Shown one piece after another: positions 5,460 to 8,227 of a stretch of 8,227 bases of DNA. Every line of letters begins with the position of its first letter. Within the stretch, counting starts at the first letter, position 1. Source of the stretch: Thermoplasmatota archaeon (GTDB lineage Archaea; Thermoplasmatota; E2; JACPAO01; JAHFTW01). Position numbers and translations under genes: made by a program. The DNA lies in the NCBI GenBank assembly GCA_028289805.1, contig JANQNI010000184.1, positions 1 through 8,227 of the forward strand. Direction: 5' to 3'. The notes below the pieces were generated by a model. That model ran no database searches and had not been told where the DNA came from. It was given only the letters and a program-made list of their open reading frames with translations.

Positions 5460-6755
5460 GTGCAGGGAGCCACCGCGAAGGCCGAGCGCGCCCGGGACGC
5501 CGCCCGCGTCCTCCTGGCCTCCACGGACGAGGCCCGCCGCGACGCGCTCCACGCCGTCGCCGACGCCCTGCTGGCCGCCGAGCCCGACCTCCGGGCCGCC
5601 AACGCCCGCGACCTGGAGGCGGCCCGCGCCGACGGCCTCGCCGCCCCCCTCCTGGGCAGGCTGGAATTCTCCCCGGCCAAGCTGCGCACCGTCGTCGACG
5701 GCCTGCGGCAGGTGGCGGACGGGGACGACCCCGTCGGCCGCACCCTGCGCGAGACGGACCTCGACGACGGCCTGCGCCTGTGGCAGGTGACGGCGCCCCT
5801 GGGCGTGGTGGCGTGCATCTTCGAGAGCCGCCCCGACGTCTGCGTCCAAATCCCCGCCCTCACCCTGCGCTCCGCCAACGCCGTGCTGCTGAAGGGCGGC
5901 CGGGAGGCCGCCCACACCAACCAGGCCCTCGTCGACACGATCCGCGCCGCCCTGGAGGGCACGCGGGTGCCCCCCGACGCCGTGCAGTTGCTGGAGGACC
6001 GGTCGGAGGTCACCGAACTGCTGGCCCTCGACCACCTCGTCGACCTCGTCGTGCCCCGCGGCGGCAACGAACTGGTGCGGTACGTGCAGGACCACACCCG
6101 CATCCCCGTCCTGGGCCACGCCGCCGGCATCTGCCACGTCTACGTCGACGCCGCCGCCGACCTGGAGAAGGCGGAGGCGATCGTGCGGGACGCCAAGCTG
6201 GACAGCCCCACCGCCTGCAACGCCGTCGAGACCGTCCTCGTCCACGCCGCACACCTCGACTGGCTCCCCGGCCTCCTGGAGCGCCTGCGCGCCGCGGGCG
6301 TCACCGTCCACGCGGACGACGCCGACTGGGACACCGAGTACGGCGCCCCCGAACTCAACGTCCGCCTCGTGGCGTCCCTGGACGAGGCGCTGGCGCACGT
6401 CGCGCGCCACGGCAGCGGCCACACGGACGCCATCGTCACCGAGGACCGCGACGCCATGCGCCGCTTCGTCGCCGGCGTCGACGCGGCGGGCGTCTTCGTC
6501 AACGCATCCACCCGCTTCGCCGACGGCTACCGCTACGGCCTCGGCGCCGAGGTGGGCATCAGCACCGGCAAGGTGCACGCCCGCGGCCCCGTCGGCCTCG
6601 ACGGCCTGCTCACCACGCGCTGGGTGCTGGTGGGCGACGGCCACACCGTCGCCCCCTACCACAAGGCGGGGTTCCGCCACGTCCACCACGCGCCGGACCC
6701 GGACGCCCTGCGCCGCACGCTCCACTCCTGGGAGACCCCCCATGCTCGACCCTGA
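5460..6755 (+). CDS. proA: Glutamate-5-semialdehyde dehydrogenase (gamma-glutamyl phosphate reductase)
   Basis: ProA makes the second step of proline synthesis: NADPH-dependent reduction of gamma-glutamyl phosphate to glutamate-5-semialdehyde, which cyclises to pyrroline-5-carboxylate. The 431-residue protein has the aldehyde-dehydrogenase fold. FESRPDVCVQIPAL (121-134) and LLKGGREA (143-150) lie in the cofactor-binding part. The catalytic Cys is C253 in DSPTACNAVET. EYGAPELNV, GSGHTDAIVTED (318-329) and GAEVGISTGKVHARGPVGLDGL complete the family pattern. The GTG at 5460 is the best-fitting start; the frame opens only slightly further up. The C-terminus runs roughly 30 residues past the point where bacterial ProA usually ends, with a His-rich tail (HKAGFRHVHH). 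Its last 14 bases overlap proB, so the two are probably translationally coupled. ProC is not in the window. Confidence 0.96.
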   Translation: MQGATAKAERARDAARVLLASTDEARRDALHAVADALLAAEPDLRAANARDLEAARADGLAAPLLGRLEFSPAKLRTVVDGLRQVADGDDPVGRTLRETDLDDGLRLWQVTAPLGVVACIFESRPDVCVQIPALTLRSANAVLLKGGREAAHTNQALVDTIRAALEGTRVPPDAVQLLEDRSEVTELLALDHLVDLVVPRGGNELVRYVQDHTRIPVLGHAAGICHVYVDAAADLEKAEAIVRDAKLDSPTACNAVETVLVHAAHLDWLPGLLERLRAAGVTVHADDADWDTEYGAPELNVRLVASLDEALAHVARHGSGHTDAIVTEDRDAMRRFVAGVDAAGVFVNASTRFADGYRYGLGAEVGISTGKVHARGPVGLDGLLTTRWVLVGDGHTVAPYHKAGFRHVHHAPDPDALRRTLHSWETPHARP

Positions 6756-7869
6756 ACAACGCCGCGTCGTCGTCAAGCTCGGAACGAACACCCTCTGCAA
6801 CCCCGACGGACTGCCCGACGCCGAGTTGCTGCGCAGCCTCGCCGAGGAAATCCACCTCCTGCGCTCGGAGGGACACCAAATCCTCGTCGTCAGCAGCGGC
6901 GCCATCGGCAGCGGCCGCGCCGCCCTGCGTCTGCCCGAGACGCCCCAGGACGTCCCCACGCGCCAGGCGTGCGCCGCCGTCGGCCAGCACCGCCTCATGC
7001 AGGCGTGGGACGACGCCCTGCGCCGCCACAAGACCGCCGCCGCCCAGGTGCTCGTCACCGCCGACACCTTCGAGGTGCGCCGCCGCTACCTGAACCTGCG
7101 CAACTGCCTGGAGTCCCTGCTGAAGCTGGGCGCCGTGCCCGTGCTCAACGAGAACGACACCACGAGCACGGACGAGATCGACGCCGCCTTCACGGACAAC
7201 GACCGCCTCGGCGCCCTCGTGGCCGCCAAGGTGGAGGCGGACCTGTACGTCATCCTCAGCGACGTGCGGGGCCTCTACGACAAGCCGCCGCACCTCAAGA
7301 CCGCCAAGCTGGTGCCCGAGGTGGAGTCGGTCACCGAGGAGGTGCTGGCGATGGCGGGCAAGCCGGGCAAGAACGGCCGCGGCGGCATGCGCAGCAAGCT
7401 GGAGTCCACCAAGCACCTCACGGAGGCCGGCGTCCCCGTCGTCATCGCCTACGGCCGCGAGCCCGGCATCCTGCACCAACTCCTGCACCCCGACGCGGCG
7501 GAGGACGAGGAGCAGCCGGTGCGCCCCGGCACCTGGTTCCACGCCGTCGGCCGCCGCGACGGCAAGGAACGCTGGATCTCGGCGGCCACCCCGCAGGGCC
7601 GCATCCTCGTCGACGCCGGCGCCGCCGACGCCCTGCGCGACGGCTTCCACCTCCTGCCCGCCGGCGTGCGCGGCGTCGAGGGCCAGTTCCCCGTCGAGAG
7701 CGTCGTCGAGGTCGTCCACGGCGAGCAGGTCGTGGCGCGGGCGGTGAGCCAGTTCAGCAGCCGCGACCTGGAGCGCTGCGCCGGCATGCAGTCCGAGGAC
7801 GCCCGCGACGCCCTCGGCGTGGAGGGCAGCGTCAACATCACCCGCAAGGGGCGCATCATCCTCGCGTAG
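6742..7869 (+). CDS. proB: Glutamate 5-kinase with C-terminal PUA domain
   Basis: ProB is the ATP-dependent kinase that phosphorylates glutamate to gamma-glutamyl phosphate, the committed and usually proline-inhibited step; the labile product passes to ProA. The 375 residues divide into an amino-acid-kinase domain (1 to about 267) and a PUA domain (about 276-375). Kinase motifs are VVVKLGTNTL (9-18), VSSGAIGSGR (50-59), QACAAVGQ (75-82), LNENDTTSTDEI (135-146), TDNDRLGALVAA (151-162), LSDVRGLYD (172-180) and GRGGMRSKLE (212-221). An acidic insert DAAEDEEQPVRPG (251-263) precedes the domain boundary. ATG 6742 is supported by GGAG at 6731-6734, 7 bases upstream. The gene begins inside the end of proA, a 14-base overlap. 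Order proA-proB is the reverse of E. coli. The stop lies only 3 bases from that of the convergent gene. Confidence 0.96.
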   Translation: MLDPEQRRVVVKLGTNTLCNPDGLPDAELLRSLAEEIHLLRSEGHQILVVSSGAIGSGRAALRLPETPQDVPTRQACAAVGQHRLMQAWDDALRRHKTAAAQVLVTADTFEVRRRYLNLRNCLESLLKLGAVPVLNENDTTSTDEIDAAFTDNDRLGALVAAKVEADLYVILSDVRGLYDKPPHLKTAKLVPEVESVTEEVLAMAGKPGKNGRGGMRSKLESTKHLTEAGVPVVIAYGREPGILHQLLHPDAAEDEEQPVRPGTWFHAVGRRDGKERWISAATPQGRILVDAGAADALRDGFHLLPAGVRGVEGQFPVESVVEVVHGEQVVARAVSQFSSRDLERCAGMQSEDARDALGVEGSVNITRKGRIILA

Positions 7870-7872
7870 GAC

Positions 7873-8227
7873 TCAGACCTCGCAGTCGATGCTGTTGAGC
7901 GCCCCCGTGACGGCCTCCATGGCCGCCATGTGCCGCAGCGCCTTCAGGAGGCCCCCCGTCAGGTGCAGCTTCCCCGTCAGCAGCGCCTTGCGCTCCGTCA
8001 GCTCGCCGCGCTGGATCTCCGCGAACACCTCGTAGGGACCGCTGACGACGAACGTGGGCGAGTCCATGCCCGAGGTGACGGCGTCGTAGTCGTAGCCGAC
8101 GCGGTACTCGGAGAGGCCCGTGCCGTCGAAGGCGACGTACAGGAAGCCGTACCGGTCCTTGGGGGAGCCGAGGATGATGGCGAGGATGCTCAACTTGAGC
8201 CCCTTGACCGCCTTCTGCACGTCCGGG
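7873..8227 (-). CDS. Probable SCP2-type sterol-carrier domain protein (5' end missing)
   Basis: The visible 117 residues look like the greater part of a SCP2-like domain, a small alpha/beta fold with a hydrophobic pocket for lipids or other apolar ligands. A beta-rich first half (RYGFLYVAFDGTG, EYRVGYDYDAV) is followed by the pattern typical of these proteins: PTFVVSGPYEVFAEIQRGEL and then ALLTGKLHLTGGLLKALRHM. The frame stays open to the window edge, so the start may lie beyond 8227; the GTG at 8220 could serve but would leave the domain short. Ligand and role are unknown; in archaea a membrane-lipid function is a guess. It converges on proB with 3 bases between stop codons, too little for a separate terminator, so the transcripts probably overlap at their 3' ends. 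Confidence 0.62.
   Translation of the reverse strand, partial: PDVQKAVKGLKLSILAIILGSPKDRYGFLYVAFDGTGLSEYRVGYDYDAVTSGMDSPTFVVSGPYEVFAEIQRGELTERKALLTGKLHLTGGLLKALRHMAAMEAVTGALNSIDCEV

Noticed and set aside
4452..7067. An 871-codon open frame on the minus strand opposite EamA, proA and proB
   Set aside because: It is antisense to three well-supported genes; its translation is low-complexity Gly/Val/Arg/Ala and matches nothing. Long antisense frames are expected where nearly all third positions are G or C.
1..8227. CRISPR arrays, insertion sequences, toxin-antitoxin or defence islands
   Set aside because: No regularly spaced repeats, no terminal inverted repeats with a transposase and no defence-type domains were seen; all larger genes are housekeeping or transport.

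Overview
The window is a very GC-rich (roughly 70% by eye) piece of what looks like an archaeal chromosome. The archaeal reading rests on four things: an archaeal-type SRP54 beginning MVLEGLGDSL, a TrmY tRNA-Psi54 methyltransferase (a mainly archaeal family), a TATA-like box about 25-32 bases before the SRP54 start with almost no room for a leader, and Shine-Dalgarno motifs mainly inside operons. A GC-rich lineage of Thermoplasmatota / Marine Group II type is my best guess, but this is inference.

Layout from left to right. (1) The 3' two thirds of an M17 leucyl aminopeptidase gene, plus strand, cut by the window edge. (2) About 1.0 kb of sparsely coding DNA (1011-2037), read mostly on the minus strand. 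It holds a probable 62-residue arginine-rich ORF, a 334-base stretch with no recognisable gene, and a gene for a small secreted six-cysteine protein that diverges from SRP54. (3) A tight plus-strand operon: SRP54, a 52-residue single-pass membrane protein, TrmY, a CHY-type zinc-finger protein and an EamA/DMT transporter. Gaps are 2 bases or the stop and start codons overlap. (4) A separate proA-proB operon for the first two steps of proline synthesis from glutamate, with overlapping reading frames. (5) A convergent minus-strand gene, cut by the window edge, whose C-terminal half resembles SCP2 sterol-carrier domains.

The genes are mostly housekeeping: protein targeting (SRP54), tRNA maturation (TrmY), peptide turnover (PepA) and proline synthesis (ProA, ProB). 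I see no mobile element, CRISPR array, tRNA or rRNA, and no convincing new defence or biosynthetic system. The parts worth a second look are the small proteins (52, 62 and 112 residues) and a repeated GGATTC/GAATCC element in the intergenic regions. Two copies of that element sit at the same distance before a start codon as the SRP54 TATA-like box.
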